Part shown: positions 8,695 through 17,297 of the stretch, in pieces | How positions within the stretch are numbered: the stretch's first letter is position 1 | How the letters are laid out: the number at the start of each line of letters is the position of its first letter | Origin: Ignavibacteria bacterium | GTDB taxonomy: Bacteria > Bacteroidota > Ignavibacteria > Ignavibacteriales > SURF-24 | Direction: 5' to 3' | Length of the DNA stretch: 64,000 bases | Assembly (NCBI GenBank): GCA_025612245.1 | Contig: JAAXKQ010000003.1 | Location: 1-64,000 of the forward strand | Made by a program: the position numbers and the translations under genes | Notes under the pieces: model-generated | The model's database searches: none | The model's input: only the letters and a program-made list of their open reading frames with translations | Told to the model about the DNA's origin: nothing

Positions 8695-10620
8695 ATGCAA
8701 AACTTTCTCTTTAAGGCTTTTAGTGAAATGACTCCACAGGATTATGCCCTGGTCGGCTTCAAATCCGGCCTCGAAATCCACCAGCAGCTCCTTACAAAAA
8801 AGAAACTCTTCTGCCGCTGCCCCGCTGGCATCTACAGCACGGGCTATAATGCCGAAATCCTGCGCCATATGAGGCCCACACTATCTGAACTTGGCGAATA
8901 TGACGGCACGGCACTAATGGAATTTAAGACAAAAAAGGAGATCATATACCAGATCAACCGCGATACAGTCTGCACTTATGAAATGGATGATACGCCTCCT
9001 TTTGAAATAAACGACGAGGCACTCGATATAGCACTCGGCATAGGAATGCTCCTTAACTGCTCCATAATAGACGAAATCCACATCGCGCGCAAGCAATACC
9101 TGGACGGCAGCATACCAACGGGATTCCAGAGGACATCCATTATAGCGCTAGACGGCAGTATCCCCTTTAAGGACAGGCAGATCAGCATTGTTCAGCTTTC
9201 AATTGAAGAGGATTCCTGCCGCGAGGTAAGCGACATCGGCCACCGCAGGGTATACCTGTCGGATAGGCTCGGCATGCCGCTTATTGAAACCGTAACCGCT
9301 CCCGATATGCTAACGCCGCAGGAAGTGGCCGAGGCGGCAAATATCTGCCGGAAACTCGTTAAAAGCACGGGCATGGTCCGTACCGGCATCGGCTCTGCCA
9401 GGCAGGACGTCAATGTGAGCGTCGAAGGCGGCACCAGAATTGAGATCAAAGGCGTTCCTAAGATTCCCATGATCCCCATACTGACGTATAATGAGGCAAT
9501 GAGGCAGTGGAACCTCCTGCACTTAAAGGAAGAGCTCTTCAGGCGCGGCATTACCCCTTCTACGTTCCAGGCAAGGCATGAGGACGTGACCAAACTCCTT
9601 AAAAGGACTTACTTCCTCCCCGTTCAGAATGCACTTAACCAGGGAATGGTCGTTAAATGCGCACTCCTCAAAGGCTTCCGGGGACTGCTTAACTGGCCTA
9701 CGCAGACCGACACGTTTTTCTCAAAAGAAATTTCGGACCGCGTAAGGGTGATTGCCTGCCTTACCTCTCTTCCAAATATCATTCATTCCGACAGTAAGGG
9801 CGATACGCTTTCTTCAGCCGACTGGCAGAAAATCAAGAAAAGCATGGGGGCTGGTGAAGACGACGCTATGGTGCTCGTCTGGGGCAGCGCACAGGACGCC
9901 GAACTGGGTGCAAATGAAATCGTCATACGCGCCCGCGAAGCTACTCTTGGAGTGCCTTCTGAAACCAGGCAGGCACTGCACGACGGAACAAACGGGTTTG
10001 AACGCATTCTTCCCGGTCCCGACAGGATGTACCCCGATACGGACCTGCCGCCCAAAAGAATTACAAAAGAAAGGCTCTCAAAAATCCGGAAGAACCTGCC
10101 GGAACCAGTCTGGCAAAGAGAGGAGTGGTACAGGAGCCTTAAGGTGCCCATGGACGTTATTGAAGAGCTGGCCATTTCCAGGTTTGCAGCGCTCTTTAAG
10201 ATGCTCGTTACGAAGTGGCACATAGACCCCGTCCTGGCCTCTGTTGCACTGGTGCAGTTTCCCAAGCGCCTCTTTCACAAGGGGCTCGATGTCAGCTTTC
10301 TTACGGAACTAATTTTTGAAGAGCTATTTCTTGCCTTCATGCAGGGCCGGATCTCACGCGAAGGAATACTTCCACAGCTGGAATATGCCATACGTTCGGG
10401 AAGCTTTTCGGCAGATTCGCTTCCCCCTTCATGCCCGGAAAGCGAGCTTATGGAGGTGCTCTCTAAGGCAAAGAAAGACCTTGCCGAAATGAAGCTCCAT
10501 AACCCGGATAAAGAAAAAACCGTTCTAATGAGCCTTGTAATGAAAAGCCTCAGGGGCAGAATTGCAGGAAAGAAGGTAATGGAAAAAATTGAGAGTCTTT
10601 ACGAGGAGGCACAGCAATGA
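8695..10620 (+). CDS. gatE: Glutamyl-tRNA(Gln) amidotransferase subunit E
   Basis: GatE binds misacylated Glu-tRNA(Gln), phosphorylates the glutamyl group with ATP and amidates it with ammonia supplied by GatD, forming Gln-tRNA(Gln) in the cytosol. The cradle domain starts with GFKSGLEIHQQL (residues 22-33), followed by KLFCRCPA and YLDGSIPTGFQRTSI, which are hallmarks of the GatB/GatE superfamily. An AspRS-like insertion at about 290-410 (LLKRTYFLP to EIVIRAREA) separates GatE from GatB, and the C-terminal third is the helical YqeY-type tRNA-binding tail. The 641 residues are typical of archaeal GatE. The next gene, gatD, overlaps it by 4 bases (ATGA), so the two subunits are probably co-translated. 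The family is described as archaeal, so finding it here beside T9SS proteins is unexpected and suggests transfer. Confidence 0.92.
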   Translation: MQNFLFKAFSEMTPQDYALVGFKSGLEIHQQLLTKKKLFCRCPAGIYSTGYNAEILRHMRPTLSELGEYDGTALMEFKTKKEIIYQINRDTVCTYEMDDTPPFEINDEALDIALGIGMLLNCSIIDEIHIARKQYLDGSIPTGFQRTSIIALDGSIPFKDRQISIVQLSIEEDSCREVSDIGHRRVYLSDRLGMPLIETVTAPDMLTPQEVAEAANICRKLVKSTGMVRTGIGSARQDVNVSVEGGTRIEIKGVPKIPMIPILTYNEAMRQWNLLHLKEELFRRGITPSTFQARHEDVTKLLKRTYFLPVQNALNQGMVVKCALLKGFRGLLNWPTQTDTFFSKEISDRVRVIACLTSLPNIIHSDSKGDTLSSADWQKIKKSMGAGEDDAMVLVWGSAQDAELGANEIVIRAREATLGVPSETRQALHDGTNGFERILPGPDRMYPDTDLPPKRITKERLSKIRKNLPEPVWQREEWYRSLKVPMDVIEELAISRFAALFKMLVTKWHIDPVLASVALVQFPKRLFHKGLDVSFLTELIFEELFLAFMQGRISREGILPQLEYAIRSGSFSADSLPPSCPESELMEVLSKAKKDLAEMKLHNPDKEKTVLMSLVMKSLRGRIAGKKVMEKIESLYEEAQQ

Positions 10621-12002
10621 ACGGCAACATTTACAAAGGCTACAGGGGCGAGGCTCTAGAGGCTCTGAAGAATTTCGGGGCACAGGTCTGGAGCGACGTC
10701 GAGATAAAGACACAGACTGGTAAATTCACCGGCATAATTCTCCCCCGCTCGGAAACCGCCGATTCACTCCACGTAGTAATTAAGCTCCGTTCCGGCTACA
10801 ACATCGGAATCAATGCCTCCGGCATTCAGTCAATTACTGTTACCGGGCACAGGGAAGCCCATTATAAAATACCAGAGAAGGAATTTCCCTACAACCCGCA
10901 GAAACCAAAAGTAAAACTCCTGGGAACCGGAGGCACAATTGCAAGCCGCCTCGACTACAGGACGGGAGCCGTAATTCCGGCATTTTCACCCGGAGAACTC
11001 TATGGCTCGGTGCCTGAGCTGGCGGACATCTGTAACCTGGAGACAGAAAAACTCTACGGCGTCTTTAGCGAGAACATGGCACCCGAACAGTGGATCGGGA
11101 CGGCACAGGCAATAGGACGCGAAATTGAAAAAGGAGTGCAGGGAATCGTCATTGGCCACGGGACCGACACCATGCACCACACGGCCGCAATACTGTCCTT
11201 CATGGTGCAGAACTCTCCCATACCAATTGTCATGGTAGGCTCACAGCGCTCAAGCGACCGCCCTTCCTCCGACGCAGCCCTGAACCTCATGCACAGCGTC
11301 AAGACCGCCGCCGAGAGCGATATAGCTGAAATTATGGTTTGCATGTTCGGTCCTACTTCAGATGCATACGGACTTTTGCACCGCGGCACCAGGGTCAGAA
11401 AAATGCACTCCAGCTACAGGTCCACCTTCCGCACCATAGGCGACATACCGATTGCCATGGTAAGCCGCCAGAAGATTACACCCTTGAGGCAGGATTATAA
11501 AAGAAGGCGCCGAGACCGTAACGTAACCATAAATACGGCTTTTGAGGAAAAGGTAGGCATTGTTTATTATTATCCAAACATGCAGCCTGACATTATCGAC
11601 TCGATGATTGATAACGGTTATAAGGGAATTGTAATTGCGGGAACGGGCTTAGGCCACGTAAACAAGCCTCTTTACCCTGCCCTAAGGCGCGCCCATGAAA
11701 ATAACATTGCGGTATATATGACCGTACAGACGCTCTGGGGCTACGTGCAGATGTATGTTTATGACACGGGGCGCGACATGATGGAGCTTGGCGTGGTGCC
11801 TTCGGCCAACATGCTGCCCGAGGTGGCATACGTGAAACTCGGCTGGGCACTGGGGCAGACAAAAGACCCTGAGAAGGTAAAGGAAATAATGCTTACGCCT
11901 CTGGCAGGGGAAATTACCGAGCGAGAGCCCAGTAACGGATACCTGATCTTTCAAGGCGGCATTCCCGAGGTGGAGGAATTCATTTCGAAGTACGTCAAAT
12001 AG
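10617..12002 (+). CDS. gatD: Glutamyl-tRNA(Gln) amidotransferase subunit D
   Basis: GatD is the asparaginase-type glutaminase that supplies ammonia to GatE. An N-terminal beta domain of about 90 residues precedes the asparaginase fold. This extension and the partnership with GatE distinguish GatD from free asparaginases. The catalytic residues are all visible: Thr107 in GTGGTIAS, Thr183-Asp184 in HGTDTMHHT and Lys262 in RVRKMHSS. At 461 residues it is close to archaeal GatD. The start overlaps the gatE stop (ATGA), and a strong palindromic terminator follows, making a complete two-gene unit. I see no GatCAB or GlnRS gene in this window, so whether GatDE is the only route to Gln-tRNA(Gln) cannot be judged here. 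Confidence 0.93.
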   Translation: MNGNIYKGYRGEALEALKNFGAQVWSDVEIKTQTGKFTGIILPRSETADSLHVVIKLRSGYNIGINASGIQSITVTGHREAHYKIPEKEFPYNPQKPKVKLLGTGGTIASRLDYRTGAVIPAFSPGELYGSVPELADICNLETEKLYGVFSENMAPEQWIGTAQAIGREIEKGVQGIVIGHGTDTMHHTAAILSFMVQNSPIPIVMVGSQRSSDRPSSDAALNLMHSVKTAAESDIAEIMVCMFGPTSDAYGLLHRGTRVRKMHSSYRSTFRTIGDIPIAMVSRQKITPLRQDYKRRRRDRNVTINTAFEEKVGIVYYYPNMQPDIIDSMIDNGYKGIVIAGTGLGHVNKPLYPALRRAHENNIAVYMTVQTLWGYVQMYVYDTGRDMMELGVVPSANMLPEVAYVKLGWALGQTKDPEKVKEIMLTPLAGEITEREPSNGYLIFQGGIPEVEEFISKYVK

Positions 12003-12030
12003 CGCGCTGAAGTCTCAGGCATTCAATAGA

Positions 12031-12070
12031 AATGGCCCGGGACGTGCACGTCCCGGGCCATTTACTTTTT
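12031..12070 (+). terminator. Terminator of gatED
   Basis: The 32 bases from 12031 to 12062 (arms AATGGCCCGGGACGTG and its complement) form a perfect palindrome followed by TACTTTTTC. It begins 29 bases after gatD and ends well before the convergent Sel1 gene. Confidence 0.85.
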
Positions 12071-12148
12071 CTGAATATCTATATTAAAGACAAATTCCCC
12101 CGGCAGGCCATATATCCTTTGATATGCTCCAGTTGCTGAAGGAATTCG

Positions 12149-13765
12149 CTATTTGTCGTTATCGAAAACAACAAACTCTTTTTTGTCGGGCCTTATGCCG
12201 TCATAAAGCCTTTTAAGTGCTCTGTATGCCCCCTGGCTGCCTCTTTGCGTACAGACCTTGTAGAGGTGCAGTGCATTCAGCCTGTCCTGCTGAATGCCCG
12301 TGCCTGTTTCATAACAGTAGGCGAGAGCCATTTCGGCCAAAAGCGAGCCCGCCTCGGCGGCTTCCCTCAGGACTTTTATGGATTCCGTGGAATCCTGGTA
12401 AATGAAGTGTTCCTGCACGTTTGCAATTGCAATTCTTACCCTTGCCTCGCTGCTTCCAAGTTCTGCGGCCTGTTTCCAGATTGTTATTGCCTTGTTCTTA
12501 TCCTGACGCGTCATATTGCCCGTGTAATAGCAGAGTCCCATTTCAATGATTGCAGGGACGTACTTCACTTCGGAGGCCGCCTCGAGCATCCTTAATGCCT
12601 CAGGCTCTGTAACCTGTGAATTATAATGCAGCGCTACTAGTCCGGCATATATGAAATATGCCCCGGCCCTTTTTGCATTTATCATTGCATTCAGCTGTTT
12701 ATAGAATTCCGGCCGGCTTAAAAGCACAAGCAAGAGCTTCGGGGCGCGCCTGCTATCCAAACGGACGGCTCTTATGTACTGTACCGCCGCCTGAAGGAGG
12801 TCCTTTTTGAGGCCAATCCCCTTTTCATAGCACCTTCCAAGAAGTGTCTGTGCCTCGGGGCTTCCATTTTCCGCCGCCTCCTGAATCGTCTTTATTATTG
12901 AAATGTCTGCAACGAGCGAGGTGTCTCTTACAACAACCTTACCCAGTGCAAACTTCAGCTCATCGCTTCCTTCCCTAAGGACTTCTTTTAAGAGCGTTAT
13001 GTCGTCAGTTTTTGAAAGTGAATCGGGCCTGAAATCCATATAGTTAACGCCAAGCGCGGGATTGACTGCCGAAACGGAAACAGGCTTCCTCTCCTCAAGT
13101 TTAACGCTCCTGATCTCCGCTGAATCCAGCCCAAATTCCACGGGATTCTTCACAATTTCCTGCAGTATGTCTATGGCAAGCTTGTAGCCCTTCTTTGCGG
13201 CATCCCTTATGTTAAGAAATGCCTTCCTGTAATCCCGCGGCACAACCAGATTATCCAGGTACATAAGTCCCAGCACGTACTGCGCATCAGGCATTTTGCT
13301 CTCGGCGGCTATTTTGAACTGCTCATAAGCCTTAAAGGGATTCCATTCTATTCCCCAGCCGTTATTTAGGAATATGCCCAGGTTATACCTGGCCTCCGGC
13401 AGACCCAGGTCGGCGGCCTTTTTCGTCCAGTATAAGCTCTTTAGCGTATCGCACGGAAATCCCTGTCCTAAGAGGTAGCGCACAGCCAGTTCATGCTGCG
13501 CTCTCGGGTTGCCCTGATTAGCTTCCTTAATAAGATCATAGCTCTTATAGAGCTCATAGGAATCGTTTGTGCGCTTAAACAGGGAGGTTGAATCGGGCTC
13601 CTTATAATCCTTGTAGACCGGACTGTTGGCATGTGGTTCCTGTTTGTTGTTTTCATGCTTTGCAAGTCCGGAGGCTTCCTCTACGGTGTTATTACTTGAT
13701 ACGGGGTTCTTCCTGCGCTGCCTCTGTGCAAAGGCATCCTGCCCGAAAGAAAACAGGAATAGCAA
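12149..13765 (-). CDS. Secreted Sel1-repeat (TPR-like) protein
   Basis: Multiple Sel1-like helical repeats run through the protein (ARYNLGIFLNNGWGI, AQYVLGLMYLDN, AQTLLGRCYEKGIGL, AEMALAYCYETGTGI). They form a solenoid that usually mediates protein-protein contacts. The given start is TTG. The open frame continues upstream to about 13827 through a stretch reading as a signal peptide (KYIFGLAALLFLFSFGQDAFA), so the true start is probably an upstream non-ATG codon, for example CTG near 13804. The mature protein would begin near QRQRR in the periplasm or at the surface. About residues 210-280 are less repeat-like and may be a linker. The partner is unknown. Confidence 0.8.
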   Translation of the reverse strand: MLFLFSFGQDAFAQRQRRKNPVSSNNTVEEASGLAKHENNKQEPHANSPVYKDYKEPDSTSLFKRTNDSYELYKSYDLIKEANQGNPRAQHELAVRYLLGQGFPCDTLKSLYWTKKAADLGLPEARYNLGIFLNNGWGIEWNPFKAYEQFKIAAESKMPDAQYVLGLMYLDNLVVPRDYRKAFLNIRDAAKKGYKLAIDILQEIVKNPVEFGLDSAEIRSVKLEERKPVSVSAVNPALGVNYMDFRPDSLSKTDDITLLKEVLREGSDELKFALGKVVVRDTSLVADISIIKTIQEAAENGSPEAQTLLGRCYEKGIGLKKDLLQAAVQYIRAVRLDSRRAPKLLLVLLSRPEFYKQLNAMINAKRAGAYFIYAGLVALHYNSQVTEPEALRMLEAASEVKYVPAIIEMGLCYYTGNMTRQDKNKAITIWKQAAELGSSEARVRIAIANVQEHFIYQDSTESIKVLREAAEAGSLLAEMALAYCYETGTGIQQDRLNALHLYKVCTQRGSQGAYRALKRLYDGIRPDKKEFVVFDNDK

Positions 13766-13985
13766 GGCAGCAAGCCCGAAAATATATTTAAGATTTAATG
13801 ACAGAGTACTTTTCCCTTTTACATGTTACCACACATAAATACCTAAAACAAAACATTAATTCAATGTAGAACCATGTAATATTTTGCCGTAGGCATATTT
13901 CAATTTGTTCTTAGCTTTTATACCCGTCAGAAGCGCGCCGGTTCCTTATTTTCCCTGTATAAAAGGGGAATTCCCGAAAAACTAT

Positions 13986-14507
13986 TTATTTTCCACCGCG
14001 TTTCAGCTTTACAGCACCAATAAGGTAAACATATCCGCTTAGAATAAACATCGTTATTATCTGCAGATAAACAGGTGTTGTAATAAGTCCCGGCTCCAGG
14101 AGCCCAAGCAATATGAAAGTGTACTTCAGGCCGTAGTAAAACACCTTGCCTATGGAAATTGCAAGCAGTGCCGAGAAAAATCCGTTGAACTTTTTGCTGA
14201 ACTCATAAAAAAGCCATACATTCATGGCAAGCTCAGAGGTAAGCAGGATCGACTTTTCAATTGAAGGATGGTTTGAAACAAGAAAAGAGAACAAAGGGAG
14301 TGAAAAAGCAATGAGAAAACTGTTCAGTTTGCCTGAATGGGCCAAAGCCAGTATAAGCATGATCCTCATAGGTTCAAGCAGATAGAAAGGTATACTGAAC
14401 ATGTGCGAAATAGCAGGCACGAAGTAAATAAATGAAACTGCCGTTAAGTCCAGAAAGATGCTTTTAATTCCTTCTTTCGTTTTGATCAAAGATAAAATGT
14501 TTTCCAT
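13986..14507 (-). CDS. Small integral membrane protein, possibly ECF-transporter S-component-like
   Basis: The frame is open further upstream, but the ATG at 14507 has an excellent binding site (GGAAGGAG) and fits the hydrophobic profile, giving 173 residues. Five or so membrane segments are apparent (LTAVSFIYFVPAISHMF, MRIMLILALAHSG, FLIAFSLPLFSFLV, YYGLKYTFILLGLL, IITMFILSGYVYLIGAV). The size and spacing recall substrate-binding S components of energy-coupling-factor transporters, but no family motif settles this. It is transcribed away from the DUF362/ferredoxin pair, with a 194-base shared upstream region. Confidence 0.7.
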   Translation of the reverse strand: MENILSLIKTKEGIKSIFLDLTAVSFIYFVPAISHMFSIPFYLLEPMRIMLILALAHSGKLNSFLIAFSLPLFSFLVSNHPSIEKSILLTSELAMNVWLFYEFSKKFNGFFSALLAISIGKVFYYGLKYTFILLGLLEPGLITTPVYLQIITMFILSGYVYLIGAVKLKRGGK

Positions 14508-14701
14508 ATTATTTCTCCTTCCATAGCTAATTTCCGATAAGTGAATATAAATATTTTTTCTTTTTTTATAAATTAAATTGTAATTTTTAATAGGAATTTT
14601 GAAATACCCCCTCGTAATTCCACTTTCATTATTCCTTATTTCTATTAAATTGTTTTTCATCTTCAAAATCATTTCCATTAAATAAAAAGCGGACGGATAA
14701 G

Positions 14702-15631
14702 ATGGATAGAAGAGACTTTATCAGAAAAACTTTTGCAGCCTCGGCACTGGCGGCGGCAGGCCCGGCGCTTGCACCTGGAGATAAGAGCTACCTCTGGGCT
14801 TTTGGCAGCAGCCTTCTTCAAAACCCGTACGACCTGGTTGCAATAAAGGGCGGAGAAGCCGACGTGATGTTCGACCGTGCCATTGCTTCCATTGGCGGCA
14901 TGAAAAGGTTCGTCAAAAAAGGGCAAACCGTAGTGGTAAAACCAAATATCGGCTGGGACGTAGTGCCCGAAAAAGGAGCAAATACAAACCCCAAATTGGT
15001 AAAAAGAATCATTGAGCACTGCTTTAACGCGGGCGCAAAGGAGGTTTTTGTATTTGACCATACGTGCGACTACTGGACAAAATGCTACTCCAACAGCGGT
15101 ATTGAACGCGCCGCAAAGGATTCGGGCGCAAAGGTCGTCTCTGCCGCAAGCGAAAGCTATTACCAGCAGGTTAAAATTAAAAACGGCAAAAGGCTTACCA
15201 GCGCTAAGATTCACGAGCTCGTCCTGAGCGCAAACGTCTTTATTAACGTCCCCATACTCAAAAACCATGGAGGAGCCAAGGTGACGGCTTCAATGAAAAA
15301 CCTGATGGGAATTATATGGGACAGGGGCTATATGCACGAAAACGACCTACACCAGACGATTGCCGACCTGGCAAGCTTCCGCAAGCCGGACCTTAATGTT
15401 ATTGACGCGTATTATGTAATGAAAAATCACGGACCGAAGGGAGTATCAAAGGAGGACCTGTTGACAATGAAGTCGCAGATAATCTCTACGGATATTGTAG
15501 CCGCCGATGCCGCGGCAATAAAGCTCTTCGGCCTGGAGCCCGATAAAGTCGATTACCTCAGGCATGCCGCCGAAATGAGGCTGGGAAGAAAGGACCTGGA
15601 AAAACTAAACATAAACAGAATTAAAATTTAA
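14702..15631 (+). CDS. DUF362 protein with a twin-arginine signal
   Basis: The N-terminus DRRDFIRKTFAASALAAAG is a Tat signal, so the 309-residue protein should be exported folded, probably with a cofactor. The body is a DUF362 domain with the family motifs VVKPNIGWD, PILKNHGGAKVTASMKNLMG and NVIDAYYVMKNHGP. DUF362 proteins are usually tied to iron-sulfur redox proteins, and here the next gene, 17 bases downstream, encodes a membrane polyferredoxin. The cysteines in this protein do not form a ferredoxin motif, so electron transfer probably depends on that partner. The substrate is unknown. Confidence 0.88.
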   Translation: MDRRDFIRKTFAASALAAAGPALAPGDKSYLWAFGSSLLQNPYDLVAIKGGEADVMFDRAIASIGGMKRFVKKGQTVVVKPNIGWDVVPEKGANTNPKLVKRIIEHCFNAGAKEVFVFDHTCDYWTKCYSNSGIERAAKDSGAKVVSAASESYYQQVKIKNGKRLTSAKIHELVLSANVFINVPILKNHGGAKVTASMKNLMGIIWDRGYMHENDLHQTIADLASFRKPDLNVIDAYYVMKNHGPKGVSKEDLLTMKSQIISTDIVAADAAAIKLFGLEPDKVDYLRHAAEMRLGRKDLEKLNINRIKI

Positions 15632-15648
15632 TTTTCGGAATTCATTAG

Positions 15649-17223
15649 ATGTCACTTGCCCGGTTAAAGAAGGTCAGGATAGCCGTTTCAATTTTGTTTT
15701 TCGCTCTTACGGCATTTTTATTTCTGGATTTCAAGAGCTTCCTGCCCTTAACTGTTAATAAGTATGTACTTTATTTGCAGTTCGTACCCTCGGTCCTGAA
15801 ATTTATTAATGTTTTCAGCCTTCTTGCAGCCGCGGGTTTTATATTTGTCATAGTACTAAGCCTATTTTTCGGAAGGGTCTACTGCTCCACCATCTGCCCT
15901 CTTGGAACGCTTCAGGATTTGGCAATTTATTTTTCGCGGAAATTCAGGAGAAAGAAGAAAAGCCGTTTTCATTACCTGAAAGCAAATAACTTTTTAAGGT
16001 ACGGCTTTCTTGCTATTTCTGTAATCCCCGTATTCTTCGGGAGCATGTTTGCTTTGGACCTGCTGGATCCGTACAGCAACTTCGGTAAGATTAGTGCGAA
16101 CCTTTTCAGGCCGGTAGTGGTATTCTTAAATAATTCGGCAGCCTACGCGCTAGAAAAATTCCAGAACTACTCGCTTTATCCATTTGAGCTCAGGACGGTA
16201 AGCCTCCTTGGGGCGGTATTTTCCTTGTTTTTCCTGGCACTTGTCATCATTATGTCCGTAAGTAAAGGCAGGCTTTACTGCAATTCCATCTGCCCGGTTG
16301 GAACTTTGCTTGGGCTGTTGTCGAGGTTTTCCTTCTTCAAAATTGCCATCGACCAGAGCAGGTGCAAAGGCTGCGGTATATGCGAAAAGTCGTGCAAGTC
16401 GGGCTGCATCGATAACAAATCGCGCACTGTTGACTATTCAAGGTGCGTCAGCTGCTTCGACTGTTTTAACGTATGTCCGAGTCAAGGCATTGGTTACCTG
16501 AAGCCGTTCAAAAAGAAGAGTAATTCAGCCCAAAAGGAGACCGACTACGCCAAGCGCGAGTTTATTTTCAAGACATCGGCTTATATTCTTGGACTCAGCG
16601 GCTTTGCTTTTTTGCAGAAGAAGCCTAAGAGCTACAAGAACAACTCCGTTCCGACCACAAAGCAGACCCCATTGACTCCTCCGGGTTCCATGGGGATAGA
16701 GCACTTTACCAGTACATGCACTGCCTGCCACCTTTGCATTAGCGCCTGCCCGGCACAGGTGCTGCAGCCGTCTTACCTTGAATTTGGCCTCAGGGGCATG
16801 ATGCAGCCCCACATGGATTACAGGACCAGTTTCTGTAACTTTGAGTGCGTTGCCTGCACGGAGGTTTGCCCCAATGGCGCAATACTGCCTTTAACGCTTG
16901 AGCAAAAAAAGCTCACGCAGCTGGGCAAAGTCAGGTTCGTAAAGGACGACTGCATAGTTAAGACTGAAAACACGGACTGCGGTGCATGTTCAGAGCACTG
17001 CCCCACAAAGGCGGTCAACATGGTGCCATACATAGGAAAGCTTTCCATTCCCCAGGTAAACGATGAAATCTGCATTGGATGCGGTGCCTGTGAATATGCA
17101 TGCCCGGCAAAGCCATTTAAGGCAATTTATGTGGAAGGAAACCCGGTTCACCTGAAAGCCAAAAAGCCAGAAATTAAAAAGCTTGAAGAGAAGGTGGATT
17201 ATAAGGAAGATTTCCCGTTCTAA
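15649..17223 (+). CDS. Membrane polyferredoxin (NapH/MauN-like) fused to a multi-cluster ferredoxin
   Basis: Residues 1-230 contain several membrane helices with two CxxxCP boxes, GRVYCSTICPLGTLQD and GRLYCNSICPVGTLLG, as in NapH/MauN-type quinol dehydrogenase subunits. A run of 4Fe-4S motifs follows: CKGCGICEKSCKSGC, CVSCFDCFNVCP, CTACHLCISACP, CVACTEVCP, CGACSEHCP and CIGCGACEYACP. A second Tat-like stretch (KREFIFKTSAYILGLSGF) near residue 304 separates the two ferredoxin halves, which suggests that two ancestral genes fused. The protein probably passes electrons between the quinone pool and a periplasmic partner, plausibly the adjacent DUF362 protein. The final acceptor is not apparent. 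Confidence 0.88.
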   Translation: MSLARLKKVRIAVSILFFALTAFLFLDFKSFLPLTVNKYVLYLQFVPSVLKFINVFSLLAAAGFIFVIVLSLFFGRVYCSTICPLGTLQDLAIYFSRKFRRKKKSRFHYLKANNFLRYGFLAISVIPVFFGSMFALDLLDPYSNFGKISANLFRPVVVFLNNSAAYALEKFQNYSLYPFELRTVSLLGAVFSLFFLALVIIMSVSKGRLYCNSICPVGTLLGLLSRFSFFKIAIDQSRCKGCGICEKSCKSGCIDNKSRTVDYSRCVSCFDCFNVCPSQGIGYLKPFKKKSNSAQKETDYAKREFIFKTSAYILGLSGFAFLQKKPKSYKNNSVPTTKQTPLTPPGSMGIEHFTSTCTACHLCISACPAQVLQPSYLEFGLRGMMQPHMDYRTSFCNFECVACTEVCPNGAILPLTLEQKKLTQLGKVRFVKDDCIVKTENTDCGACSEHCPTKAVNMVPYIGKLSIPQVNDEICIGCGACEYACPAKPFKAIYVEGNPVHLKAKKPEIKKLEEKVDYKEDFPF

Positions 17224-17244
17224 TGAATGGGCACTTTTTTTAAG

Positions 17245-17276
17245 AGGCGGGCACAATTGGTGCTGCTAGCCCGCCT
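17245..17276. repeat. Inverted repeat between convergent genes
   Basis: AGGCGGGC (17245-17252) and GCCCGCCT (17269-17276) flank a 16-base loop between the polyferredoxin and GH5 genes. The T/A runs lie on the wrong side of the stem for both transcripts, so it is recorded as a repeat rather than an intrinsic terminator. Confidence 0.5.
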
Positions 17277-17297
17277 GAAGAAAAAAAAGAGACTTAA

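Noticed and set aside
14678-15268. 196-codon minus-strand frame over the DUF362 gene
   Set aside because: The plus-strand protein has a Tat signal and family motifs, while the antisense frame has none.
17245-17276. Intrinsic terminator between the polyferredoxin and GH5 genes
   Set aside because: The stem is good, but the T runs precede it on both strands.
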